From NCBI RefSeq assembly GCF_014489635.1, contig NZ_CP060828.1, positions 5,912,001 through 5,976,000 on the forward strand: a DNA stretch of 64,000 nt, written 5' to 3'. The DNA is from Streptomyces roseirectus. Its GTDB lineage: Bacteria > Actinomycetota > Actinomycetes > Streptomycetales > Streptomycetaceae. How positions within the stretch are numbered: position 1 is the first letter of the stretch; every line of letters starts with the position of its first letter. Of this stretch, positions 44,879-53,183 are shown one piece after another. The notes below the pieces were generated by a model. It was not told the DNA's origin and did not search any database. It worked only from the letters and a program-made list of their open reading frames with translations. A program made the translations under genes and the position numbers.

Positions 44879-45162
44879 TTTCGTGCGCTCGGGCGGCCGG
44901 CGGTACGCACCTTGTCGGCATGGTCGATACGCACCTTGTAGGCAAGTAGGGAAAAACCCCTCAGGGTCACCGAAGAGGGGCAATTCGCGCAGAGTGCGGA
45001 CGGGCGGGGAAAACGGGTCTGAGGTGGGCGAACAGTCCCAAGTGGACCCCTGTCCTCGGGCGTTGCGAACATGTGCCAGAGTTGCCACGTCCGCCCTGTC
45101 AGCACGTACCGTACGGCGCAACAGGTGGGACCAGGTGGGGCAGCGGGAAGGGGCAGCCGGTT
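44879..45162 (+). promoter_or_regulatory. Upstream region of the Mo-hydroxylase operon
   Basis: No gene is seen. A 17-bp direct repeat TACGCACCTTGTMGGCA occurs at 44904-44920 and 44928-44944 (24-bp period, one mismatch), a candidate regulator site. A further CCCCTC / GAGGGG hairpin lies just after it. Confidence 0.45.
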
Positions 45163-46056
45163 TTGACCACGCACGCACCGCAGGCGGCGCAGTCCGTGAC
45201 GCTGCCCACGACCCTGGACGAGGCCGTCGCGGCCCTCGCGGCGATGCCCACGGCCGTCCCCGTCGCGGGCGGCACCGACCTCATGGCCGCCGTCAACTCC
45301 GGCCAGCTCAGGCCCGCCGCGCTGGTCGGCCTCGGCCGCATCAGCGAGATCCGCGGCTGGCAGTACCAGGACGGCCACGCCCTCCTCGGCGCGGGCCTCA
45401 CGCACGCGCGCATGGGACGCCCCGACTTCGCCGCCCTCATCCCCGCCCTCGCCGCCTCCGCGCGCGCGGCGGGTCCCCCGCAGATCCGCAACGCGGGCAC
45501 CCTCGGCGGCAACATCGCCACCGCCGCGCCCACCGGCGACGCGCTGCCCGTGCTCGCCGCCCTGGAGGCCACCCTCGTCATCGCGGGCCCCGGCGGCGCC
45601 CGCCGCGAGATCCCCGTCTCCCACCTGCTGGCCGGCATGGAGATGCTGCGCGGCGGCGAACTCATCGGCTACGTGCGCGTGCCCCTGCTGCACGCCCCCC
45701 AGGTCTTCCTCAAGGCGACCGGCCGCACCGGACCCGGCCGCGCCGTCGCCTCCGTCGCCCTCGTCCTCGACCCCGCCCGGCGCGGGGTGCGCTGCGCGGT
45801 CGGCGCCATCGCCCCGATGCCGCTGCGCCCGCTGGACGCCGAGGCGTGGGTCGCCCGCCTCATCGACTGGGACAACAACCGGCGGCTCGTGCCCGAGGCG
45901 CTGACCGCGTTCGGCGAGTACGTCGCCGCCGCCTGCATCCCCGACCCGGTCCCGGAGGTCGACGGCAGCGTCGTCCCGCTGCCGCCCGCCGTACTGCACC
46001 TGCGGCGCACCGTCGCCGCGCTGGCCCGACGAGCACTGGGGAGGGCGCTGTCGTGA
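45163..46056 (+). CDS. Molybdenum hydroxylase FAD-binding subunit (XdhB/CoxM type)
   Basis: 297 aa from TTG 45163 after GGGAAGGGG. FAD-binding motifs PVAGGTDLMAAVN (near 32) and NAGTLGGNIATAAPTGD are intact. The C-terminal CO-dehydrogenase flavoprotein domain is present. It carries electrons from the Fe-S subunit to NAD+ or another acceptor. Overlaps the next gene by GTGA. Substrate of the complex is unknown; xanthine dehydrogenase is only the nearest family name. Confidence 0.85.
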   Translation: MTTHAPQAAQSVTLPTTLDEAVAALAAMPTAVPVAGGTDLMAAVNSGQLRPAALVGLGRISEIRGWQYQDGHALLGAGLTHARMGRPDFAALIPALAASARAAGPPQIRNAGTLGGNIATAAPTGDALPVLAALEATLVIAGPGGARREIPVSHLLAGMEMLRGGELIGYVRVPLLHAPQVFLKATGRTGPGRAVASVALVLDPARRGVRCAVGAIAPMPLRPLDAEAWVARLIDWDNNRRLVPEALTAFGEYVAAACIPDPVPEVDGSVVPLPPAVLHLRRTVAALARRALGRALS

Positions 46057-48008
46057 CCGACGAGCAGCACAGTCAGGAACACGGCACGCCACAGGGCGTC
46101 AGCCGCTGGGATCCGCTGCCGCAGGGCGACTACGACGACGGCGCGACCGCCTTCGTCAAGCTGCCCGAAGGGGGCGTCGACGCGCTCCTCGCGCGCGACA
46201 GTCCCCTCGCGGCCCCGGGCCACGGCTACGTGCCGCCGCCGATAGCGCCCACGCCGGGCGCCGAGAACTGGGGCGCGCCCGCGGACGGCGCCGAGTGGCC
46301 CGCGCCCACCGTCTCCGGTTCCGGCGACGACCGCTTCACCTACCCCGGTCAGCAGACCGGGCAGTGGACCTACGAGGAGCCGCCGCCGGCCGCGCCCGCG
46401 CACGACGTGACCGGGCAGTGGTCCATCCCCGTCGCCGGGGGCGATCTCCCGGACGAGTCGGGGGAGTTCACCGCGTCGGCGCTGGTCGAACAGCAGTGGG
46501 GCGGCGATCCCTCGTCCACGCTGCCCGGCGGGGCCGCCGCGCCCTGGGCCGAGGCCGGCTGGGACCAGCAGGGACACGCCGGGCACTCCGACGGACGCGG
46601 GGTCGAACTGCCGGGCCTCTCCGGGTACTCGGACGGGCGCGGGACCGAATTCGGCGCGGCCGTCGGGCAGTCGGACGTCGGGCAGTCGGACGGGCACGGG
46701 GTCGGGTACCCCGAGGTGCACGCGGACGGAGCGCCCACGGGGCACGCCGAAGGGACCGGCGCCGGGCTGGAGTTCGGGCACTCCGACGGACGGGGCCTCG
46801 ATCTGACCGGCAGCGACGGGCGGGGGCTCGATCTCGCCGGTGGCGTGGAGTACGGGCGCGAGGAGTACAGGGGCGAGGCGGGGGCGCACGAGGGGGCGGC
46901 CGGTGCGGTCGCCGGTCTCGGCGAGGTTGCCGCTCCCGGTGAGGCCGTCGGCCCCGGTGAGGTCGTTGGTCATGCCCCTGCCGACTCCGAGGCCGGTGCC
47001 GGGGCGCCCGCTCTCGTCGAGCCCGACGCCGCCTCCGCCGTCATCAGCCGGCTGACCTCCGGGGCGGGGCAGCGGCTCGCGCCGGAACCCGAGCCGGAGC
47101 CCGAGGCGGTGGCGGACACGGCGTCGGACGCCGGTCCGGACGGCCATGGGGTCCCGGCCGCCGAGGACGCTCCGGGCGCGGCTTCCGCCGAGGCGGCCGT
47201 CGAGCCGGCCGTCGAACCGGCGTACGAGGCCCCGCAGGAGCCCGTGGAGGCCGCTGAGAGCGCCTTCGGGGCCGAAAGTGACCCCGAGGTCGCCCAGGGT
47301 GCTCCCGAGGGCCTGGAAGAGGCTCAGGAGGACGCGGGGGCGGACGAGGCCGAGGAGGCCGTGCCGCCGCCCGGCGAGGAACATCCGCTCGCCTCGTACA
47401 CGCTGTCCGTCAACGGCGCCGACCGGCCCGTGACCGACGCCTGGATCGGCGAGTCGCTGCTGTACGTCCTGCGCGAACGCCTCGGCCTCGCGGGCGCCAA
47501 GGACGGCTGCTCGCAGGGCGAGTGCGGCGCGTGCAACGTCCAGGTGGACGGGCGGCTCGTCGCCTCCTGCCTGGTGCCCGCCGTGACGACCGCGGGCAGC
47601 GAGGTCCGCACGGTCGAGGGCCTTGCCGAGGACGGGCAGCCGTCCGACGTCCAGCGCGCGCTCGCGCGGTGCGGCGCCGTCCAGTGCGGCTTCTGCGTCC
47701 CCGGCATGGCGATGACCGTGCACGACCTGCTGGAGGGCAACCCGGCGCCGACCGAGCTGGAGGCGCGCCAGGCGCTGTGCGGCAACCTGTGCCGCTGCTC
47801 CGGCTACCGGGGCGTCCTGGACGCCGTCCAGGAGGTCGTCCAGGAGCGCGAGGCCCTTGCCGCCGCCGAGGCTGAGACGGACGGCGACGGGGCACGTATT
47901 CCGCATCAGGCGGGCCCGGGGGCCGGCGGGGCGAGCCCGTCGGTCTTCGACACGGGGACCTTGGGAGGACAGGGCCAGGTGTTCGGCCAGGACGGAGGCC
48001 AGGCGTGA
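46053..48008 (+). CDS. [2Fe-2S] subunit with ~447-residue disordered N-terminal extension
   Basis: 651 aa from GTG 46053, overlapping the FAD-subunit stop. Residues about 448-620 are a normal XdhC/CoxS-type ferredoxin: plant-type cluster cysteines in GCSQGECGACNVQVDG and VASC, second cluster in CGAVQCGFC and CGNLCRCSGY. Usual family length is 150-180 aa. The preceding 447 residues are Gly/Ala/Glu/Pro-rich with HSDGRG-type repeats and GEVA/GEVV runs, no signal peptide and no membrane helix. GTG position, ribosome coupling and codon bias support the long form. Confidence 0.82.
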   Translation: MTDEQHSQEHGTPQGVSRWDPLPQGDYDDGATAFVKLPEGGVDALLARDSPLAAPGHGYVPPPIAPTPGAENWGAPADGAEWPAPTVSGSGDDRFTYPGQQTGQWTYEEPPPAAPAHDVTGQWSIPVAGGDLPDESGEFTASALVEQQWGGDPSSTLPGGAAAPWAEAGWDQQGHAGHSDGRGVELPGLSGYSDGRGTEFGAAVGQSDVGQSDGHGVGYPEVHADGAPTGHAEGTGAGLEFGHSDGRGLDLTGSDGRGLDLAGGVEYGREEYRGEAGAHEGAAGAVAGLGEVAAPGEAVGPGEVVGHAPADSEAGAGAPALVEPDAASAVISRLTSGAGQRLAPEPEPEPEAVADTASDAGPDGHGVPAAEDAPGAASAEAAVEPAVEPAYEAPQEPVEAAESAFGAESDPEVAQGAPEGLEEAQEDAGADEAEEAVPPPGEEHPLASYTLSVNGADRPVTDAWIGESLLYVLRERLGLAGAKDGCSQGECGACNVQVDGRLVASCLVPAVTTAGSEVRTVEGLAEDGQPSDVQRALARCGAVQCGFCVPGMAMTVHDLLEGNPAPTELEARQALCGNLCRCSGYRGVLDAVQEVVQEREALAAAEAETDGDGARIPHQAGPGAGGASPSVFDTGTLGGQGQVFGQDGGQA

Positions 48009-48163
48009 GCGAGCCGGTTCCGTACGGCGCGGCGGCCGTACGCGGGGCGTCGAGCCCGTACGGCGCGTCGTACGCGCGTAGAACGTCGCACGACGGAGGT
48101 GGCCGGCCCCGCGTCTCGCGGGCGCGGGCGTACGCGTGCGGCCCGGACGGAGGTGCGGTGTGA
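48005..48163 (+). CDS. Candidate 52-codon coupled small ORF
   Basis: Fills the gap between the Fe-S and Mo subunits exactly. Its GTG overlaps the upstream TGA (GTGA at 48005-48008) and its TGA overlaps the downstream GTG (48160-48163). The peptide starts VSEPVPYGAAAVRGASSPYG and is basic and Pro/Gly/Ala-rich. It has no recognisable domain. Double four-base overlaps are typical of coupled operon genes, but a 52-codon open frame in this base composition can arise by chance. Confidence 0.35.
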   Translation: MSEPVPYGAAAVRGASSPYGASYARRTSHDGGGRPRVSRARAYACGPDGGAV

Positions 48164-50466
48164 GCCAGGACGCCGTCGCCGCGCCCGTCGCCCCGGAAGC
48201 CGTCGCCGTGCCCGAGGCGATCCCGCACGGGCTGGGGTCCTCGCTGCACCCGGCGGACTCCCGCGCGAAGACCGAGGGCACCTTCCCGTACGCCGCCGAC
48301 CTGTGGGCGGAGGGGCTGCTGTGGGCGGCCGTCCTGCGCTCCCCGCACCCCCGCGCGCGCGTGGTGTCCATCGACACCTCCCACGCGCGCGAGATGCCCG
48401 GCGTCCGCGCCGTCATCACCCACGAGGACGTCCCCGGCACCCCCCGGCACGGCCGGGGCGTCGTCGACCGTCCCGTCTTCGCCTCCGAGTACGTGCGCCA
48501 CCACGGCGAGCCCCTGGCGGCCGTCGCCGCCGACCACCCGGACACCGCGCGCATGGCCGCCGCCGCCGTCATCGTCGAGTACGAGGTCCTGGACCCGGTC
48601 ACCGACCCGGAGCTGGCGTTCGAGGCCGAACCGCTGCACCCCGACGGCAACCTGATCCGGCACATCCCGCTGCGCCACGGCGACGCGGAGGCCGTCGGCG
48701 AGGTCGTCGTCGAGGGCCAGTACCGCATCGGCCGCGCCGACCCCGCCCCGATCGGCGCCGAGGCCGGACTCGCCGTCCCGCGCCCGGACGGCGGCGTCGA
48801 GCTGTACCTCGCCTCCACCGACCCGCACACCGACCGCGACACCGCCGCCGCCGTCTACGGACTGCCGCCCGAGCGCGTGAAGATCGTCGTCACCGGCGTC
48901 CCCGGGGCCACCGCCGACCGCGAGGACCAGGGCTTCCAACTGCCGCTCGGCCTGCTCGCGCTGAAGACCGGCTGCCCGGTCAAACTCACCGCCACGCGCG
49001 AGGAGTCGTTCCTCGGGCACGCCCACCGCCACCCGACGCTCCTGCGCTACCGCCACCACGCCGACGCCGAGGGCAAGCTCGTCAAGGTCGAGGCGCAGAT
49101 CCTGCTCGACGCGGGCGCGTACGCGGACACGTCGTCCGAAGCGCTCGCGGCGGCCGTGTCGTTCGCCTGCGGCCCCTACGTCGTCCCGAACGCGTTCATC
49201 GAGGGCTGGGCCGTCCGCACGAACAACCCGCCCTCCGGGCACGTGCGCGGAGAGGGCGCGATGCAGGTCTGCGCGGCCTACGAGGCGCAGATGGACAAGC
49301 TCGCCAAGAAGCTCGGCCTCGACCCCGCCGAGCTGCGCCTGCGCAACGTCATGGCGACCGGCGACGTCCTGCCGACCGGCCAGACCGTCACCTGTCCCGC
49401 ACCCGTCGCGGAACTCCTCCAGGCCGTCCAGGAACACCCCCTCCCGGCGCTCCCCAAGGACACCCCGGAGGACGAGTGGCTGCTGCCCGGCGGGCCCGAG
49501 GGCGCGGGCGAGCCGGGCGCCGTCCGCCGGGGCGTCGGCTACGGCCTCGGCATGGTCCACATGCTCGGCGCGGAGGGCGCCGACGAGGTCTCCACGGCCA
49601 CCGTGAAGGTCCAGGGCGGCGTCGCGACCGTCCTGTGCGCGGCCGTCGAGTACGGCCAGGGCTTCACCACGCTCGCGCGCCAGATCGTCCAGGAGACCCT
49701 GGGCATCGACGAGGTCCACGTCGCCCCCGTCGACACCGACCAGCCGCCCGCGGGCCCCGGCTGCCGGGGGCGCCACACCTGGGTCTCCGGGGGCGCCGTC
49801 GAGCGGGCCGCCAAGATGGTCCGCACGCAGCTCCTGCAGCCGCTGGCGCACAAGTTCGGCATGTCCCACGAACTGCTCCAGATCACCGACGGCAAGATCA
49901 CCTCGTACGACGGCGTGCTGTCCACCACCGTCGCCGAGGAGCTGCACGGCAAGGAGCTGTGGGCGACCGCGCAGTGCCGCCCGCACCCCACCGAACCGCT
50001 CGACGGCGCGGGCCAGGGCGACGCCTTCGTGGGGCTCGCGTTCTGCGCCGTGCGCGCGGTGGTCGACGTCGACATCGAGCTGGGGTCCGTGCGGGTCGTC
50101 GAACTCGCCGTCGCCCAGGACGTCGGGCGGGTGCTGAACCCGGCCCAGCTGGCGGCCCGGATCGAGGCCGGCGTCACCCAGGGCGTCGGGATCGCCCTCA
50201 CCGAGAACCTGCGCACCCCGCGCGGGCTGATCCGCCACCCCGACCTCACCGGGTACGCGCTGCCGACGTCCCTGGACGTGCCGGACATCCGGATCGTCAA
50301 GCTCGTCGAGGAGCGGGACGTCGTCGCGCCGTTCGGGGCGAAGGCGGCCAGCGCGGTGCCCGTGGTGACGTCGCCGGCGGCGGTGGCGTCCGCCGTGCGG
50401 GCGGCTACGGGGCGGCCGGTGAACCGGCTGCCGATCCGGCCGCAGGCGGCTGTGGTGACGCAGTAG
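48160..50466 (+). CDS. Divergent molybdopterin-binding subunit
   Basis: 768 aa from GTG 48160 with GGAGG upstream. Overall fold of XdhA/CoxL large subunits: SRAKTEGTFPYAADL start, NNPPSGHVRGEGAMQ, DPAELRLRNV, AVEYGQGFTTLARQI, DVGRVLNPAQ. Two canonical sites deviate. The GG-x-FGGKE cofactor loop reads GVPGATADREDQ (about 245-256), and the C-terminal GAKGxGE, whose Glu is the catalytic base in this family, reads GAKAASAVP (about 725). It may bind cofactor differently or act on another substrate. Confidence 0.82.
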   Translation: MSQDAVAAPVAPEAVAVPEAIPHGLGSSLHPADSRAKTEGTFPYAADLWAEGLLWAAVLRSPHPRARVVSIDTSHAREMPGVRAVITHEDVPGTPRHGRGVVDRPVFASEYVRHHGEPLAAVAADHPDTARMAAAAVIVEYEVLDPVTDPELAFEAEPLHPDGNLIRHIPLRHGDAEAVGEVVVEGQYRIGRADPAPIGAEAGLAVPRPDGGVELYLASTDPHTDRDTAAAVYGLPPERVKIVVTGVPGATADREDQGFQLPLGLLALKTGCPVKLTATREESFLGHAHRHPTLLRYRHHADAEGKLVKVEAQILLDAGAYADTSSEALAAAVSFACGPYVVPNAFIEGWAVRTNNPPSGHVRGEGAMQVCAAYEAQMDKLAKKLGLDPAELRLRNVMATGDVLPTGQTVTCPAPVAELLQAVQEHPLPALPKDTPEDEWLLPGGPEGAGEPGAVRRGVGYGLGMVHMLGAEGADEVSTATVKVQGGVATVLCAAVEYGQGFTTLARQIVQETLGIDEVHVAPVDTDQPPAGPGCRGRHTWVSGGAVERAAKMVRTQLLQPLAHKFGMSHELLQITDGKITSYDGVLSTTVAEELHGKELWATAQCRPHPTEPLDGAGQGDAFVGLAFCAVRAVVDVDIELGSVRVVELAVAQDVGRVLNPAQLAARIEAGVTQGVGIALTENLRTPRGLIRHPDLTGYALPTSLDVPDIRIVKLVEERDVVAPFGAKAASAVPVVTSPAAVASAVRAATGRPVNRLPIRPQAAVVTQ

Positions 50467-51000
50467 TTGGCGGTTTCGGGGGTCTTCGTGATCACCGGCG
50501 TGATGGCGTCGGGGAAGTCGACCGTCGCGCAGGCGTTGGCGGAGCGGTTGCCGCGTGCGGCGCACGTGCGCGGGGATGTGTTCCGGCGGATGGTCGTCTC
50601 CGGGCGGGTTGAGTACGGGCCCGGGGCCTTGGGGGCGGCGCGGGAGCAACTGCTGTTGCGGTACCGGCTGTCCGCCGCGACCGCCGACGCGTACGCGGAC
50701 GCCGGGTTCGCCGCCGTCGTCCAGGACGTGATCCTCGGGGACGACCTCGCCGTGTACGCCGGGCTGGTGCGGGCGCGCCCGCTGTACGTGGTGGTGCTCG
50801 CGCCGGACGCCTCGGCCGTGGCCGCGAGGGAGGCGGGGCGGGGCAAGACGGGGTACGGGGACTGGTCCGTGGGGGAGCTGGACGCGTGGCTGCGGGAGCG
50901 GACGCCGCGGATCGGGCTGTGGCTGGACACGTCCGCGATGACGCCGGACGAGACGGTCGAGAAAATCCTCGCCGAGAGGCAACGTGCGAGGGTCCGGTGA
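50467..51000 (+). CDS. Small P-loop kinase-like protein
   Basis: 177 aa from TTG directly abutting the Mo-subunit stop. Walker A GVMASGKST (11-19) and an aspartate-rich HVRGDVFRRM substrate loop resemble AAA/chloramphenicol-phosphotransferase or gluconate-kinase-like proteins. VVQDVILGDDLAVYAGLV and a C-terminal LWLDTSAMTPDETV follow. A small-molecule kinase is likely; the substrate cannot be told. Operon position with the Mo enzyme suggests a linked pathway, without proof. Confidence 0.7.
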   Translation: MAVSGVFVITGVMASGKSTVAQALAERLPRAAHVRGDVFRRMVVSGRVEYGPGALGAAREQLLLRYRLSAATADAYADAGFAAVVQDVILGDDLAVYAGLVRARPLYVVVLAPDASAVAAREAGRGKTGYGDWSVGELDAWLRERTPRIGLWLDTSAMTPDETVEKILAERQRARVR

Positions 51001-51122
51001 CGTCTTGGCCGGTGGAGGGGCGTTGTCAGTGGGGCGGCGTAGTGTTCTGAGCAGTGGGGTGCTCAGGGCGTGAGCCGGGGCGTCCTGCCTGGTGAACGAC
51101 CATGTTCAGGCACGGGGGAGCA

Positions 51123-52286
51123 ATGAACGGCACGGCAGCGGCGACGACGATCACCTTCACCGAGGACGCGCTCGACCCGTACGTGACGCACGCGCCGACC
51201 CGGCGCTGGCTCACCGGCCCCGGCCTGCCCGGCGTGGGCGGACTGGTCACGTTCGAGGCGCTGCGGCGCGACGGACTGCGGACGGTGGCGGACTCGACGG
51301 GGGACACCGCGGGGGCGCTCGCGGCGGACGTCCGCGACCAGCTCGTCATCGGCGGGCTGCTCGGCGCGCGGGGGCAGGAGACCGAGTCGGTCGTCCTCGA
51401 CGGCGTCACGGGCGCGGTCTCCACGACGTACTTCTTCCACGACCGCCCCGACCTCATGGACCTGCGGCCCCTCGCCCCGTCCCTGGAGAAGCTGATCCGC
51501 TTCGCCACGGCCGCAGACGAACTCGCGGCGCTGCGCGGGCAGTTCGCGTCCTACGCGGGCCGCTTCGGCGCGCAGGCGGTCGCCGAGGCGACGAAGCATC
51601 TGCTCGCGCTGTACGAGGGCGAGTCCGACGGGGAGGTCGCGCCGTACTGGAAGACGATCGCCGTCATCCGCCCGCTCTCCCTGATGGCCGGGCCCGGCAC
51701 GACCTCGGGCCTCGCGCTCGACCTCCCGCCGCGCCTCCTCGACGACGAGTACGGGCAGGGGGAGATCGTCCGCTTCGAGGAGATGGACTTCCCGCCGGCC
51801 CTCACGCACGCCCCCACCCGCCACTTCCTCGCTGCCGTCGGCCTCCCCGAGGAATCCGTCTGGTTCACCCTCGACACGGACGCGCCCCTGCGCACGCTCC
51901 CCGACTACTGCGCCGACGAATCCACCCCCCACGACCTCCCGCCCCGCGCCGCCCACCTGATCCGCCTCGGCTCCCTCCTGGAGGACACGAGCCTCGTGGT
52001 GGACGGCACCACCGGCGCCGTCTTCTCCTACACCTTCCCCGACCAGACCCTCCGCCCCCTCAACGCCGACATCTCCACCCTCGCCTTCACCCTCTGGCTC
52101 ATCCACCGCGAACGCACCCTCGACGCCCTCCACGACCTCACCGCCACCTACGACCACCTCACCGAGGCCATGAACCACACCCTCGCCGCCGTCGACCCCA
52201 CAGCAGTCCTGCTCGGCGAGAACGACGACTGGCACTACTGGCCCGAGGTCTTCGGCGACGAGGCCGGGGGAGGGCTGTACGCGTAA
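51123..52286 (+). CDS. Tandem SUKH-4 immunity-type protein
   Basis: 387 aa from ATG 51123 (GGGGGAGC upstream). Two copies of the same domain are visible: THAPTRRWLTGPGLPG and THAPTRHFLAAVGLPE open each half, and VVLDGVTGAVSTTYF / LVVDGTTGAVFSYTF close them. This is the SUKH-4 fold of toxin-immunity proteins, here duplicated. No toxin gene is adjacent. It could protect against incoming toxins or be a domesticated cytoplasmic protein. Confidence 0.78.
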   Translation: MNGTAAATTITFTEDALDPYVTHAPTRRWLTGPGLPGVGGLVTFEALRRDGLRTVADSTGDTAGALAADVRDQLVIGGLLGARGQETESVVLDGVTGAVSTTYFFHDRPDLMDLRPLAPSLEKLIRFATAADELAALRGQFASYAGRFGAQAVAEATKHLLALYEGESDGEVAPYWKTIAVIRPLSLMAGPGTTSGLALDLPPRLLDDEYGQGEIVRFEEMDFPPALTHAPTRHFLAAVGLPEESVWFTLDTDAPLRTLPDYCADESTPHDLPPRAAHLIRLGSLLEDTSLVVDGTTGAVFSYTFPDQTLRPLNADISTLAFTLWLIHRERTLDALHDLTATYDHLTEAMNHTLAAVDPTAVLLGENDDWHYWPEVFGDEAGGGLYA

Positions 52287-52294
52287 CCCTTCAG

Positions 52295-52392
52295 AGGCCG
52301 TGGCGGGAATCGAACCCGCGTAACTCCCCGCGAGCGGAGCTCGCTATTGGATGCGGTGCAGGCGAGCCCCTGAACCACTCGGGCACGCCGTT
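52295..52392 (-). pseudogene. Degenerate tRNA-Cys-like copy with extended variable arm
   Basis: 98 nt. The D-arm region, the 5' anticodon stem CTCGC followed by CTGCA, and a perfect T-arm (GCGGG / CCCGC) match the intact tRNA-Cys next door. The acceptor stem mispairs (5' AACGGCG versus 3' CACGGCC). The anticodon loop is about 17 nt, and a CTCC / GGAG hairpin (rc of 52325-52340) forms a long variable arm. It is unlikely to be charged as a normal tRNA. Confidence 0.75.
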
Positions 52393-52405
52393 CAGCGTTG
52401 GTGAG

Positions 52406-52477
52406 AGGCCGTGGCGGGAATCGAACCCACGTAACTCGCTTTGCAGGCGAGCCCCTGAACCACTCGGGCACACGGCC
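52406..52477 (-). tRNA. tRNA-Cys (GCA)
   Basis: Acceptor GGCCGTG / CACGGCC, D-arm CCC / GGG, anticodon stem CTCGC / GCGAG with loop CTGCAAA (anticodon GCA), short variable region and T-arm GTGGG / CCCGC. Discriminator U at 52406; CCA not encoded. The D-arm (GCCCGAGTGGTTCAGGGG) looks like that of Ser/Leu tRNAs, unusual for Cys. Confidence 0.88.
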
Positions 52478-52611
52478 AAGTTGCCGGGGTTTCTCCCGGA
52501 CTTGGTGAGGTGACCGTATGGCGGCAGGGGAGCGGGGTTCAAGGTTCCTGGTGGGGCTGCAATGGGACTGCCACACGGCGTTCATGAAAGGGGTTGTTAG
52601 CCTCGGGCGGC

Positions 52612-52806
52612 ATGAACGATCTCGGTTTGTCCGCTGAGCTGCGTGCGGCTCTGGAAGACCTCGCCGATGCCACCGGCCGGAGTGCGGAGGAGGTCGCCGC
52701 GGAGGCCGTTCGGCGGTATGTGGCGGGGGAGCGGGGGAGGGTGCTCGGGGTTGCGGAGCGGTTGGGGGGCGCGCATGCGGGGCTGTTGAAGAGGTTGGGG
52801 GAGTAG
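52612..52806 (+). CDS. Antitoxin of a Doc-type TA pair (ribbon-helix-helix)
   Basis: 64 aa from ATG 52612, eight bases after TAGCCT (52598-52603), so leaderless. LSAELRAALEDLADATGRSAEEVAAEAVRRYV is a compact helical RHH/CopG-like DNA-binding segment, and the tail binds the toxin. Expected to repress the operon and neutralise the Fic-fold toxin that follows after two bases. Confidence 0.82.
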   Translation: MNDLGLSAELRAALEDLADATGRSAEEVAAEAVRRYVAGERGRVLGVAERLGGAHAGLLKRLGE

Positions 52807-52808
52807 AG

Positions 52809-53183
52809 GTGGCCAGGTTTCTCACCGTCGCCGAGGTCGAGGAGATCGCGCGTGTCGCGTTCGGCGGGCGGGCGCCCGAGGCCAGGGACGCCGGGTTGCT
52901 CGCGTCCGCCGTTCAGCGGCCCCGTGCGCGGGTGTTCGGGACCGCCGCGTACGAGGACGTGTACGAGCAGGCCGCGGCGCTGCTGCATGCGCTCGCCGTC
53001 AATCACCCCCTTGTCGACGGGAACAAGCGCACGGCGTGGCTCGCTGCGGCGACGTTCCTCGGGGTGAACGGGGTCGATCTCGCGGAGTGTGCCCAGGACG
53101 CGGCGTATGCGCTGGTCGTGGACGTGGCGGCGGGGCAGGAGAGCGACGTCGGGGTGATCGCGGGACGCCTGAGGGCGTTGTGA
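52809..53183 (+). CDS. doc: Doc-like Fic-domain toxin
   Basis: 124 aa from GTG 52809. The Fic/Doc active-site motif HPLVDGNKR (66-74) is intact, with His66 catalytic. Doc-type toxins phosphorylate EF-Tu and stall translation. The early LLASAVQRPRARVFG is typical of the Doc family. Adjacent to its antitoxin; together a type II TA module. Confidence 0.88.
   Translation: MARFLTVAEVEEIARVAFGGRAPEARDAGLLASAVQRPRARVFGTAAYEDVYEQAAALLHALAVNHPLVDGNKRTAWLAAATFLGVNGVDLAECAQDAAYALVVDVAAGQESDVGVIAGRLRAL

Noticed and set aside
44721..46052. Upstream extension of the Fe-S subunit frame to 44721
   Set aside because: It reads through DUF3039 and the FAD subunit out of frame; the coupled GTG at 46053 is the plausible start.
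52291..52542. 83-codon frame over the tRNA-Cys pair
   Set aside because: Repeated RGFDSRHGL peptides are the translated T-arm of tRNA genes.
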